A stretch of 64,000 bases of DNA from Collinsella sp. GTDB lineage: Bacteria > Actinomycetota > Coriobacteriia > Coriobacteriales > Coriobacteriaceae. Each line of letters opens with the position of its first letter. The first letter of the stretch is position 1. Where the stretch lies: the NCBI GenBank assembly GCA_019414445.1, contig DXMA01000009.1, positions 1 through 64,000 on the forward strand. The letters run 5' to 3'. Position numbers and translations under genes: made by a program. Below, in pieces: positions 16,676 to 24,524 of the stretch. The notes under the pieces are model-generated. The model was given only the letters and a program-made list of their open reading frames with translations. It did not search any database and was not told the DNA's origin.

Positions 16676-17668
16676 CTAGGCGCCGATCTCGGGCAGCTCG
16701 GGAACATTGGTGTCGCCCGTACGGTCACCGATGCAGATCTGCCACAGCTCGGTCCAGGTGCCGTCGTCCTCGATCTTCTTAAGGAAGTCGTTGACAAAGG
16801 CGACGCCGTCGGAATCGAGCGGCAGGCCGATACCATAGGGCTCCTTGCTGCCGAAGGGCTTGCCGGCGATCTTGTACTTACCGGGCTCGCGGACCAGGGC
16901 GCTCTGCTGCATGTTGTTATCGATGACGTAGGCATCAACACGGCCCTGCTGGAGTGCCTGGCGGGCCTCCTCGTCGGTCTTGAACTCCTGCTGGCTGGCC
17001 TTGGGGGCGAACTCCTCCAGGATGGCGGGGCCGTTGGAGCCGGACTGGACGGCGACGTTCTTGTCGGCCAGGTCGTCGACGCTCTTGATGTTGTCGTTAT
17101 CGGCGAGCACCAGGATGGCCTGCTGCGTGTAGTAATAGGGACCGGCAAAGGAGACGAGCTTCTTGCGCTCGTCAGTGATGGTGTAGGTGGCAAAGACGGC
17201 GTCGACCTGGCCGTTCTGCAGGACGGACTCGCGCGTGTCCGAGGTCACCTGCGTGATCTCGACCTTGTTCTCGCCCAGAATGTAGTTGGACAGGAGCTGT
17301 GCGATACCGGCATCGAAGCCGCGGGTCTGACCGTCTTTCTCGTTGAGGAGGGAGAAGAGCGTGGAGGTCTGAACGCCACCGATCTTAAAGACGCCGGCGT
17401 CCTTGACGGCCGTGGCCCAGGTGCTGGCGGCGATGGCATCGTCATCGGCCTTGGGGCCGTTGTCGACGAGCTTGTCGAATGCCTTGGCGTCGAGCGTGGT
17501 GGAAGCCTCGGTATCCTCGGAGCTCTTGGAGGAGGCGGCGGAGCCCTTGTCGGCCTCGGCGCTGGTGTCAGAGCAGCCGGCAAGACCAAGGCCGGCGACG
17601 GTTGCGAAGGTGGCGGCGACAAAGCCGCGGCGGTCGAGAACGACCTGCTGGGAGAGGTTCTTGCTCAT
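16676..17668 (-). CDS. Amino-acid ABC transporter substrate-binding lipoprotein
   Basis: A 330-aa family-3 binding protein. The N-terminus has twin Arg (DRRGFV, residues 12-17), a hydrophobic stretch and lipobox LAGC (Cys32), so it is probably a lipoprotein, perhaps exported by Tat. A Ser/Glu-rich linker (about 33-60) follows, then the two-lobed fold with TRGFDAGIAQLL and the conserved segment SFAGPYYYT. It captures the amino acid outside the membrane and delivers it to the two permeases. It is the first gene of the operon, behind a good promoter at 17712-17741. No substrate residue set is recognised firmly. Confidence 0.93.
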   Translation of the reverse strand: MSKNLSQQVVLDRRGFVAATFATVAGLGLAGCSDTSAEADKGSAASSKSSEDTEASTTLDAKAFDKLVDNGPKADDDAIAASTWATAVKDAGVFKIGGVQTSTLFSLLNEKDGQTRGFDAGIAQLLSNYILGENKVEITQVTSDTRESVLQNGQVDAVFATYTITDERKKLVSFAGPYYYTQQAILVLADNDNIKSVDDLADKNVAVQSGSNGPAILEEFAPKASQQEFKTDEEARQALQQGRVDAYVIDNNMQQSALVREPGKYKIAGKPFGSKEPYGIGLPLDSDGVAFVNDFLKKIEDDGTWTELWQICIGDRTGDTNVPELPEIGA

Positions 17669-17711
17669 GGTAGAACACCTTTCTCAATAAAATCCCTAGC
17701 GGTTGAGTAGA

Positions 17712-17741
17712 GTTATACCCTATCCCGCTCAGACGGGTCAA
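17712..17741 (-). promoter_or_regulatory. Sigma-70-type promoter of the amino-acid ABC operon
   Basis: On the minus strand TTGACC (-35, 17736-17741) and TATAAC (-10, 17712-17717) are 18 bp apart, about 45 bp before the binding-protein start codon. Confidence 0.7.
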
Positions 17742-17784
17742 CACGAAATAACTCAGAAACATACTTACCTTATGGGTAATTCTT

Positions 17785-17824
17785 CCTACCAAAAAGGGAC
17801 AGGTTAATTTTGGCAGGTTTTATC
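17785..17824. repeat. REP-like hairpin A, copy 3
   Basis: CCTACCAAAA and TTTTGGCAGG surround AGGGACAGGTTAA. One base in the left arm (A for G) breaks the perfect pairing seen in the other copies. Confidence 0.8.
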
Positions 17825-17937
17825 TGGGCAAACGTCAGTTATTACAGCTGAGAAAGCGCTTTGCGGACGGCGTGGTCGCTCGCAGCGGTCGCTATAATGG
17901 CGGCAACGCGACGCATATATAAGTAAGGAGATCGCGT

Positions 17938-17976
17938 ATGAACGGTTACTCGTTTTTCGCGCCGACCATGACCTAA
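17938..17976 (+). pseudogene. Decapitated gene start (12 codons) cut off by a repeat
   Basis: TATAAT (17893-17898) and a well-placed TAAGGAG (17924-17930) lead to an ATG and only 12 codons, MNGYSFFAPTMT, before a stop created at the edge of the hairpin repeat at 17977. The peptide resembles the first residues of iron-containing alcohol dehydrogenases (pattern F-x-PT at the N-terminus), which would mean the body of such a gene was lost. It could also be a genuine small leader peptide. The identification is tentative. Confidence 0.35.
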
Positions 17977-18013
17977 AACCGCCACAAAGGGGACAGGCAC
18001 CTTTGTGGCGGTT
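17977..18013. repeat. REP-like hairpin B, copy 1
   Basis: AACCGCCACAAAG and CTTTGTGGCGGTT form a perfect 13-bp stem around a core with GGGACAGGCAC. The same structure with slightly different arms is at 39588-39624. It starts directly after the 12-codon gene start. Confidence 0.85.
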
Positions 18014-18044
18014 CTTGCAGATGTAGCTGCCTGCCTCGCTGTTT

Positions 18045-18262
18045 TGTCTCGATCTGTAACATCTGCAGCCATTTTTGCCGAGTAACTGTTACAGATTGAG
18101 ATTTTCTCTTCAGGGGAATTCGAATGTCTCGATCTGTAACAGTTAGACGGCCAAAAGGTCTCTATCTGTTACAGATTGAGACAAAGGTCAGGGGCAAAGA
18201 CGGTTTGTCTCAATCTGTAACAGGTAGACGAGAATTCGGGCCATAGATGTTACAGATTGAGA
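18045..18262. repeat. Array of three ~80-bp hairpin units
   Basis: The sequence TGTCTCRATCTGTAACA occurs six times in alternating orientation: 18045-18064(+), 18084-18101(-), 18125-18144(+), 18164-18183(-), 18206-18224(+), 18246-18262(-). Each plus/minus pair makes a 16-18-bp stem with a 19-21-nt loop, and the units start 80 and 81 bp apart. Loops and linkers differ. There is no gene inside. It lies between the REP at 17977 and the dxs terminator. Confidence 0.85.
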
Positions 18263-18280
18263 TAATCGCGTCGCGAAAAT

Positions 18281-18320
18281 AAAAACCTCCGCAGGGGTGC
18301 TTCCCTTGCGGAGGTTTTTT
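18281..18320. terminator. Terminator of the DXS-like gene
   Basis: AAAAACCTCCGCA and TGCGGAGGTTTTTT pair around a 14-nt loop. On the minus strand it lies at the gene's stop codon and ends in a T-run; it could also work on the plus strand. Confidence 0.85.
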
Positions 18321-20100
18321 ACTCATTGAGTAGCCTTATAGCTTCGGCGGCCATGTTCTCGACCGTCATGCCGTTCTGAGCGAGCAGCTCGTTGGGGTTG
18401 TAGCGGTCGGGGAAGCCCTTGGCGATGCCGAAGGTGCGCGTGCGCAGCGGTGTGCAGGCCAGGTAGCACGCCACGCGCTCGCCCCAGCCGCCGTCCAAGA
18501 TGCCGTCCTCGAGGGTGACGACAACGCGATGCTCGGCGGCGAGGCTGTCGAGGAACTCGCGGTCGAGCTCAGTTGCATAGCGCGGGTTGACGAGCGTGGC
18601 CTCGATGCCGTACTCGGCAGCCAAGCGGTTTGCCACGCGCTCGCCCAGCTCAAAGAAATCGCCGAGCGCGAGCACGGCCACGTCGCGACCCTGGCGCACC
18701 ACGTTGTAACGAACGGCGCCGTAATCGGCGTCCTCGGCAGGCGCCAAGTCGGGGCGGCTTACCAAGCCAATGCCCGGCACGCGAATCGCCACGGGATGCT
18801 CGCGGTGATCGAGCGACCAGCTCAGCATGGACAGATATTCCTCCATGCAGGCCGGCGCCAAGTAGTGCATGTTGGGAAGACCGCCCAGCATGGAAATATC
18901 AAAGAACGAAAGATGCGTCTCGGATGTGGTGCCAAAGATCGACGCGCCAAATACCAGGATGGTCGCCGGGGCGTCGTTGAGGCACAGGTCGTGCCACAGT
19001 TCGTCGTAGGCACGCTGCAAGAACGTACCGTACACGCCAAAGACCGGCTTGGCACCCGAGCGGGCGAGCGCGGTGGCAAAGGTGACGGCGTGCTCTTCGG
19101 CAATGCCCACGTCGACAAACTGCTTGCCTGCCGCGGCGCGAAGCTCGGGCGTAAAGCCCATGATGTAGGGCGTGGCGGCCGTGATGCCCACAACCTGCGG
19201 ATCGCGCTCTATGGCAGCGCTCAGGGCCTCGCCCGTAATGTCGGCATAGGTGCGCGGTGCGGGCTCGCTCGGATGACCCGGGCAGAGTTTGCGCCCAGTT
19301 GCCATGTCAAACGGACCCACGTGGTGCCAGCGCTCGGGGTCGCTCTGGGCTGGTTCAAAGCCCTTGCCCTTTGCGGTGGAGACGTGCAGCACGATGGGAT
19401 GATCGATATCGCGCAGTTCCTGCAGCGCGTCGACGAGGGCCAATACATCGTTACCGGTGTCCAGATAGCGGTAGTCGAGCCCCATCGCGCGGAAAACGTT
19501 GCGCTCACAGGTGCCGTTGCTGGCGCGTAGCTCGGCCAGATTGCGATACAGGCCGCCATGGTTCTCGGCAATGGACTGGTCGTTATCGTTGACGATGATG
19601 ATCAGGTTGCTGTCGAGATCGGCGGCATTGTTAAAGCCCTCAAACGCCAGGCCGCCCGAAAGCGAGCCGTCGCCAATGATGGTGATGACGTTGTACGCAT
19701 CGCCCGCCAGGTCGCGCGCGTGTGCGAGGCCGCAGCCCAAGCTCACCGAGGTCGAGGTGTGGCCCATGGCGAACAGGTCATGTTCGGACTCGTCGGGATT
19801 GGCAAAGCCAGAGGCCTCGCCGTAGCGTGCCGGGTCGATATAGGTATACGCGCGCCCAGTCAGCGCCTTGTGGGCGTAGGTCTGGTGCGAAACGTCAAAG
19901 ACAATTTTGTCGATGGGGGAGTTAAACACGCGATGGAGCGCGACCGTAAGCTCGACGACGCCCAGGTTGGGGGCAACGTGTCCGCCGACAGCAGCGGAGC
20001 TTTCGAGGATTGCCTGGCGGATCTCGCCGCAGAGCAGCGGAAGCTCGGCGCGGTCGAGAGCCTTGACGTCCTCGGGCGTTGTCGTTTGCGTAAGCAGCAT
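18319..20100 (-). CDS. dxs: 1-deoxy-D-xylulose-5-phosphate synthase-like enzyme (divergent)
   Basis: A 593-aa thiamine-diphosphate enzyme. DXS joins pyruvate and glyceraldehyde 3-phosphate at the head of the MEP isoprenoid pathway. GGHVAPNLGVVELTVALHRV (39-58), SHQTYAHKALTGR, GHTSTSVS, the cofactor motif GDGSLSGG (143-150) with NDN, and the catalytic Glu in GIAEEHAV are all recognisable. It is shorter than usual (620-640 aa), and the segment that in E. coli Dxs reads DRAGIVGADG before THQG is replaced by FGASIFGTTSETH, so the Arg contacting the substrate phosphate is missing. It may be a DXS with altered substrate binding or a related transketolase-like enzyme. The ribosome site is weak. Confidence 0.8.
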   Translation of the reverse strand: MLLTQTTTPEDVKALDRAELPLLCGEIRQAILESSAAVGGHVAPNLGVVELTVALHRVFNSPIDKIVFDVSHQTYAHKALTGRAYTYIDPARYGEASGFANPDESEHDLFAMGHTSTSVSLGCGLAHARDLAGDAYNVITIIGDGSLSGGLAFEGFNNAADLDSNLIIIVNDNDQSIAENHGGLYRNLAELRASNGTCERNVFRAMGLDYRYLDTGNDVLALVDALQELRDIDHPIVLHVSTAKGKGFEPAQSDPERWHHVGPFDMATGRKLCPGHPSEPAPRTYADITGEALSAAIERDPQVVGITAATPYIMGFTPELRAAAGKQFVDVGIAEEHAVTFATALARSGAKPVFGVYGTFLQRAYDELWHDLCLNDAPATILVFGASIFGTTSETHLSFFDISMLGGLPNMHYLAPACMEEYLSMLSWSLDHREHPVAIRVPGIGLVSRPDLAPAEDADYGAVRYNVVRQGRDVAVLALGDFFELGERVANRLAAEYGIEATLVNPRYATELDREFLDSLAAEHRVVVTLEDGILDGGWGERVACYLACTPLRTRTFGIAKGFPDRYNPNELLAQNGMTVENMAAEAIRLLNE

Positions 20101-20224
20101 CGTTGTGGGTTACTCCATGCGAATCGAGCGCCGGCGCTCCCTCGGCCGGCACAATTGCACAAGACAGTCTCGCACATTTTGGCGTTTGATATGTGACGGC
20201 GGCGCGGTAATTCGCCAACTGGCG

Positions 20225-20242
20225 GGGCAAAACGTTTTGCCC
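20225..20242. promoter_or_regulatory. Perfect 18-bp palindrome in a divergent promoter region
   Basis: GGGCAAAACGTTTTGCCC is fully self-complementary and sits between the divergent DXS-like and HD-domain genes, 87 bp before the latter's start. It looks like a repressor operator. A nearby CGCCAACTGGCG (about 20213-20224) is a second short dyad. Confidence 0.5.
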
Positions 20243-20328
20243 GATGCCATACTGATAAGTTCCATGGTGATTTTATTCATTGCGTGCAGGCTGTGGCTTG
20301 CCGTCGAGAGCCGCTGGAAGGAGGCCGC

Positions 20329-20865
20329 ATGTCCGAAACCGTTCGTGCCGAGAGCATCGCGCGCGAGGTCGACGATGCCGCCCGTCAGCTGGCCCATGCG
20401 GGCCGTTTGGACCTGACGCGCGAGTTTATCCAGCATGGCGATGTGACGGTGTATACGCATGTGACCTCGGTGGCGCGGACAAGCCTGTCCGTTGCCGAAC
20501 GCTTGGGCCGTGCTGGCATTTCGGTCGACCGCGCCTCGCTGCTGCGCGGCGCCCTGTTACACGATTACTTTCTCTACGATTGGCACGATCCCGATCCGAG
20601 CCATCGACTGCATGGATTTCGGCATCCGTATTTTGCCCTGGCACGTGCGGAGGAGGATTTTGAGCTGACGTCGCGCGAGCGGAATATTATCGTGCGGCAT
20701 ATGTTTCCGCTGGTGCCGGTGCCGCCGACGTGTCGTGAGGCATGGATTGTGTGTTTGGCAGACAAATGGTGCGCGCTGCGCGAGACGGTCACCGGTCGTC
20801 TGCGGCGCAAGGACGAGCCGGACGATGGCGTGAGCAGCGAATCGAGCGAAAAGAGGAGAGGGTAG
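20329..20865 (+). CDS. HD-domain protein
   Basis: A 178-aa protein with an HD metal-dependent hydrolase core: ALLHDYF (about 80-86), HRLHGFRH, and a later IVRHMFP and CLADKW supplying further ligands. HD proteins are usually phosphohydrolases acting on nucleotides or second messengers. The substrate here is unknown. GGAAGGAGG gives a strong start at 20329. It is followed after 3 bp by the CmpB-like membrane protein gene, and this pair of families is often seen side by side, so the two probably work together. Confidence 0.85.
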   Translation: MSETVRAESIAREVDDAARQLAHAGRLDLTREFIQHGDVTVYTHVTSVARTSLSVAERLGRAGISVDRASLLRGALLHDYFLYDWHDPDPSHRLHGFRHPYFALARAEEDFELTSRERNIIVRHMFPLVPVPPTCREAWIVCLADKWCALRETVTGRLRRKDEPDDGVSSESSEKRRG

Positions 20866-20868
20866 ACG

Positions 20869-21888
20869 GTGGGGACCGCGATCGACATGGCATTTGACGG
20901 CGCGACGCTTGCCGCCTGTCCGCTTTCGGCACTAGTGCTCTCGTTTGCCTTCTACGGGTTTTGCGGCTGGGCGTGGGAGTCGACGGTCTGCGCCATGCTC
21001 AATCACGGACGATTTGCCAACAGTGGCTTTTTGCTGGGGCCGTGTTGCCCTATCTATGGTGTGGGCGGTATAGCCTGCTGGCTTTTGCTGCGCGGGATTC
21101 CGGATGCCTCGAGCCAGTTTGTTGCCGCGGCGCTCGTATGCAGCGTGATTGAGTACAGCGTCGGCGCGCTGTTGGAAAAAACAACGGGCGCTCGCTTTTG
21201 GGACTATTCGCACCTGCCGTTTAACCTGCACGGACGCATCTGTCTGTACTGGGCATGCGCGTTTGGCTTGGGTGCGTTGTGCATTTGTCGTTTAGTGGAG
21301 CCGGCATTGCTGGGGCTGCTTGGCCATCTGCCGGTGCTGATTGTGCGGCTGTCCGCCTTTATCGTCGCGGTCGCGATGATGGTCGACGCGGTGTGCTCGT
21401 TGGCGAGCTGGCGCCGCCTGTCCGATCAGCTTGAGCGTGTGCGCGCCGACCTTGCTGACCGCATCAATGAGTCGCTTGCCGATGCCTCCGACTCCATGCT
21501 CGAACGTATTCCCGATTCGACGATTGACTCGGTGGCGCAGACGCATATCCGTAGCCGTGCCGTTAACGCGTGGCTGGCCGAGCTGGGCGACGCGGCGCTC
21601 GATGCCCTGCGCGAGAAGGCTTCGATGCCGACGTTTATTTCGGATGGTGCTCGCGGCCTGGCGCTCGCTGCCCGTCGCGTGGCCGATGCCGCACCGAGCA
21701 TGCCGCGTCCGTCGCTCGGTCGTCGCCTTGCCGGCAAGCGCATGAGCCGCCCGGTACCGAGCGTGTCACTCAGCCGCCGCGACCTACGCTTCTTTAACGC
21801 CTTCCCGCGTCTGCGCATCAATCGTTACGAGGGCGTCATCCGAGCTACCGACCTCCGCGACCGAGCCCGCGAGCTGTTCCGGCGCTAG
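20869..21888 (+). CDS. Putative ABC-transporter type IV / CmpB-like membrane protein
   Basis: A 339-aa protein. The first 185 residues have about five TM helices and the hallmarks of the PF06541 family: FLLGPCCPIYGVGG and GARFWDYSHLPFNLHGRI. The remaining 150 residues are basic and helical and probably cytoplasmic. Despite the family name, no transport has been shown, and there is no ATPase partner here. It starts with GTG after AGAGGAGAG and follows the HD gene by 3 bp, so the two are co-translated. Confidence 0.8.
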   Translation: MGTAIDMAFDGATLAACPLSALVLSFAFYGFCGWAWESTVCAMLNHGRFANSGFLLGPCCPIYGVGGIACWLLLRGIPDASSQFVAAALVCSVIEYSVGALLEKTTGARFWDYSHLPFNLHGRICLYWACAFGLGALCICRLVEPALLGLLGHLPVLIVRLSAFIVAVAMMVDAVCSLASWRRLSDQLERVRADLADRINESLADASDSMLERIPDSTIDSVAQTHIRSRAVNAWLAELGDAALDALREKASMPTFISDGARGLALAARRVADAAPSMPRPSLGRRLAGKRMSRPVPSVSLSRRDLRFFNAFPRLRINRYEGVIRATDLRDRARELFRR

Positions 21889-22086
21889 CCAGAGCGGAGC
21901 CAAGCGCGCCCTTCTCGTTCGCACGTTTCCCGTTCGTTTCGCGTCCGTTGCCGCGCCGTTTCCAAGATTGCGGTGCCGTTTCCATTCGACAACGCAGCGT
22001 TTAACAACGCCGTATCTGGTCTACACCAGTTGCCCCTCGGCCGCATGATGGGCGCCGACAACGTTCATGCGACCAAGGGGGAGCGA

Positions 22087-23364
22087 ATGTACGATACGGG
22101 ATCGACAACGTTTATGCTCATCTGCACCATGCTCGTGTTTTTAATGACACCGGGTCTGGCGTTTTTCTATGGCGGCCTGTCCAGGCGCAAAAATGTCATC
22201 AACACCATGCTTATGTGCTTTGGCGCCATTGGTCTGGTTGGTGTGCTGTGGATTGTTGCCGGCTGGTCGCTGGCCTACGGCGGCGACGGCTCGAGCCCGT
22301 TTATTGGAGGCCTTGACCAGCTGCTGTGCTTGCCGGTGCTCAACCAGGTGCTGCAGGCGGCCGAGGGCAATGCTGCGGACGGTGCCGTCTACCCTCAAAT
22401 CATCAACATCACCTTCCAAATGGCGTTTGCCATGATCACGGCTGCTATCGTCACGGGCAGCCTGGCCGGCCGCGTTAAGTTTGGTGCCATGACGGCCTTC
22501 CTGGGCATTTGGCTGCTCGTGGTCTATGCGCTGCTCGCCCACATGGTCTGGGGCGGTGAGGGTTCCTTTATCGGCGACATCATCGGCGCGCTCGACTTTG
22601 CGGGCGGCGACGTGGTGCACATCTCGTCCGGTCTCACGGGCCTGATTCTCTGCTTAATGCTCGGCCGTCGTCGCGGCTTTGGCATGGTGAGCTACCGCCC
22701 GCATAACGTGCCGTTTGTGGCGCTGGGCGCCGGCCTGCTTTGGTTTGGCTGGTTTGGCTTTAACGGCGGCAGCGAGTTTAAGGCCGACGCCGTGGCCGCG
22801 CTCGCCATCCTCAACACCGTGACGGCCAGCGCGGCGGGCATGGTCTCGTGGCTTGTCGTCGAGCGCGTGCGCACCGGTCGCCCCACGCTGGTGGGTGCCA
22901 GCACCGGTCTGGTTGCGGGCCTTGTGGTGGTCACGCCGGGTGCGGGCTTTGTCGGGCCGTGGGCGGCGCTGGTCATGGGCCTGATCGTATCGCCCGTCTG
23001 CTACCTGGCCATCAGCCATCTTAAGACCAAGTTCGGCTACGACGATGCGCTCGACGCGTTCGGTTGCCACGGCATCGGCGGCATCTTGGGCGGCGTGCTC
23101 ACGGGTCTGTTTTGTGTGCCGGAGCTCTCGTGGACCGGTAAGGGCGGCCTGTTCTACACGGGCGACGTGTCGCTGCTCATCTCGCAGATCCTGGGCATTG
23201 TGGTGACGGTCGCTATTGTGCTGGTGCTCGACTTGGTGATTGTCGCGGTGGTCAAGGCACTGTTCCGCGGCAGCCTGCGCGTGGACGAGGCCGACGAGGC
23301 CCTGGGTCTGGATGCGAGTCAGCACGGCGAGAGCGCATATCCATCGTTTGGCGGCTTGGATTAA
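22087..23364 (+). CDS. amt: Ammonium transporter
   Basis: A 425-aa Amt/MEP channel with 11 TM helices expected, bringing ammonium into the cell. The family start FMLICTMLVFLMTPGLAFFY, the twin pore histidines (GGDVVHISSG and FGCHGIGG) and WFGWFGFNGGSE are all intact. The start at 22087 follows GGGGGAG; a longer frame lacks one. It is followed 18 bp later by the PII gene, the usual partner that blocks the channel when nitrogen is plentiful. Confidence 0.95.
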   Translation: MYDTGSTTFMLICTMLVFLMTPGLAFFYGGLSRRKNVINTMLMCFGAIGLVGVLWIVAGWSLAYGGDGSSPFIGGLDQLLCLPVLNQVLQAAEGNAADGAVYPQIINITFQMAFAMITAAIVTGSLAGRVKFGAMTAFLGIWLLVVYALLAHMVWGGEGSFIGDIIGALDFAGGDVVHISSGLTGLILCLMLGRRRGFGMVSYRPHNVPFVALGAGLLWFGWFGFNGGSEFKADAVAALAILNTVTASAAGMVSWLVVERVRTGRPTLVGASTGLVAGLVVVTPGAGFVGPWAALVMGLIVSPVCYLAISHLKTKFGYDDALDAFGCHGIGGILGGVLTGLFCVPELSWTGKGGLFYTGDVSLLISQILGIVVTVAIVLVLDLVIVAVVKALFRGSLRVDEADEALGLDASQHGESAYPSFGGLD

Positions 23365-23382
23365 CAAGGGGAGTGATTTGGT

Positions 23383-23721
23383 ATGAAGAAAATTACGGCT
23401 ATCGTGCGCCAGGAAAAGCTTGAGGTTCTCAAAGATGCGCTGTTTGCTGCTGATGTTCGCGGCATGACTATCAACCAGGTGCAGGGCTGCGGCGCACAGC
23501 ATGGCTGGAAGGAATACGTGCGCGGCAACGAACTGCTCGTCAATACCATCCCCAAGGTACAGTTCACCCTCATCTGCGCTGATGAGCACGTTGACGGAAT
23601 TGTCGACATCATCTGCAATGCCGCCCGCACCGGTGCCGTCGGCGACGGCAAGATTTGGGTCGAGCCGGTCGAAGAAGTCATCCGCATTCGCACCGGCGAA
23701 CACGGCCCGGCCGCGGTGTAG
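23383..23721 (+). CDS. glnK: Nitrogen regulatory PII protein (GlnK type)
   Basis: A 112-aa PII trimer protein that binds ATP/ADP and 2-oxoglutarate and gates the adjacent ammonium channel. The C-terminal signature TGAVGDGKIWVEPVEEV is intact. In the T-loop (about residues 36-56) the Tyr that is uridylylated in enterobacteria (ELYRG) is not in place; here the loop reads KEYVRG, with Val at that position and Tyr one residue earlier. Control by uridylylation is therefore unlikely in its classic form, and direct effector sensing is more likely. It is in an operon with amt. Confidence 0.93.
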   Translation: MKKITAIVRQEKLEVLKDALFAADVRGMTINQVQGCGAQHGWKEYVRGNELLVNTIPKVQFTLICADEHVDGIVDIICNAARTGAVGDGKIWVEPVEEVIRIRTGEHGPAAV

Positions 23722-23734
23722 AATCGACCGTCTG

Positions 23735-23788
23735 CCATCCGCAACGTTAAAATGCTGCAATGAGGCACAAGACTTGCGTTGCGGATGG
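23735..23788. promoter_or_regulatory. 12-bp inverted repeat just before a TetR gene
   Basis: CCATCCGCAACG (23735-23746) and CGTTGCGGATGG (23777-23788) are perfect inverted copies with 30 bp between them, ending 7 bp before the TetR start codon. It could be an operator pair 42 bp (about four helix turns) apart, or a hairpin ending the amt-glnK transcript. Confidence 0.5.
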
Positions 23789-23795
23789 GCGGATT

Positions 23796-24458
23796 ATGGG
23801 TCGCAATAAATATCCCGAGGAGACGGTCGCGAAGATTCTCGACGCGGCACTGGAGCTATTCTGCGCACAGGGTTATGAGGGGACGAGTATTCAAGATATC
23901 GTTGACCGTCTCGACGGCATGACCAAGGGCGCTGTCTATCATCACTTCAAGAGCAAAGAAGAGATTTTCAACGCCGCGTTTGATCGGGCGATGACTCCGA
24001 TTGTTGAGCACCGCCGCTCGATGCTTGGCGTCGGTAATATGACCGGAGCCCAAAAGCTCAAGCGACTGTACGCTCCCGAGTCCGTTGTTCCACAAATTGA
24101 GCTATGGGCACGTACGCGTCCTGCAGCAGATCCGGTAAAAAGCTCGCGCCTACTGGCGATGCAGTACCAGGGCTCATTTGACGAGTCGGCCGATGGCTGT
24201 CTCTTGCCAGTGATCGAGGAGGGCATCGCCGACGGCTCCATTGCGTGCGAATGCCCGCGCGAAGCGGCGGAGGCCGTATCGTTGTTGGCGAATCTTTGGC
24301 TGCTGCCATTGTTCCGTCCGCTCGAGCCCAAGGAGCGAATGCTCGCTCGCGCACAATGTTTGGCGCAGATGGCTGCCGCGGTGGGGCTCGATTTGGGTAA
24401 TGAAGTGCTTCAGACAACGGCGCAGATTTGGGACGTATGGGACCGCGCCGGGTGGTAA
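23796..24458 (+). CDS. TetR/AcrR-family regulator (of the adjacent MFS gene)
   Basis: A 220-aa regulator. Residues about 8-55 hold the TetR helix-turn-helix (FCAQGYEGTSIQDIVDRL, then GAVYHHFKSKEE). The C-terminal helical part would bind a small ligand. It probably represses the MFS exporter downstream: sites of the form ATACCA-N3-GTATGTA sit at 24464 and, inverted, at 24525, on both sides of a terminator in the gap between the genes. The start at 23796 is chosen because the homology begins there; the ribosome site (GGGCGG) is weak. Confidence 0.85.
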   Translation: MGRNKYPEETVAKILDAALELFCAQGYEGTSIQDIVDRLDGMTKGAVYHHFKSKEEIFNAAFDRAMTPIVEHRRSMLGVGNMTGAQKLKRLYAPESVVPQIELWARTRPAADPVKSSRLLAMQYQGSFDESADGCLLPVIEEGIADGSIACECPREAAEAVSLLANLWLLPLFRPLEPKERMLARAQCLAQMAAAVGLDLGNEVLQTTAQIWDVWDRAGW

Positions 24459-24463
24459 TATAG

Positions 24464-24476
24464 ATACCAACGGTAT
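24464..24476. promoter_or_regulatory. Candidate TetR operator, site 1
   Basis: ATACCAACGGTAT is an imperfect 13-bp dyad six bases past the TetR stop codon. With its right flank (GTATGTA) it matches the reverse complement of site 2. Confidence 0.5.
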
Positions 24477-24491
24477 GTAATTGATTTGTGA

Positions 24492-24513
24492 GGGTAGCCA
24501 CGGCTGCCCTTTT
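24492..24513 (+). terminator. Terminator of the TetR gene
   Basis: GGGTAGCC and GGCTGCCC pair (one G-T pair) and are followed by TTTT. Confidence 0.65.
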
Positions 24514-24524
24514 CAAGTCATTAA

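Noticed and set aside
17842..18072. 76-codon minus-strand frame
   Set aside because: Runs through a REP hairpin and the first hairpin-array copy; no ribosome site.
18045..18262. CRISPR array
   Set aside because: The repeats alternate in orientation, units differ in linker sequence and no cas gene is near.
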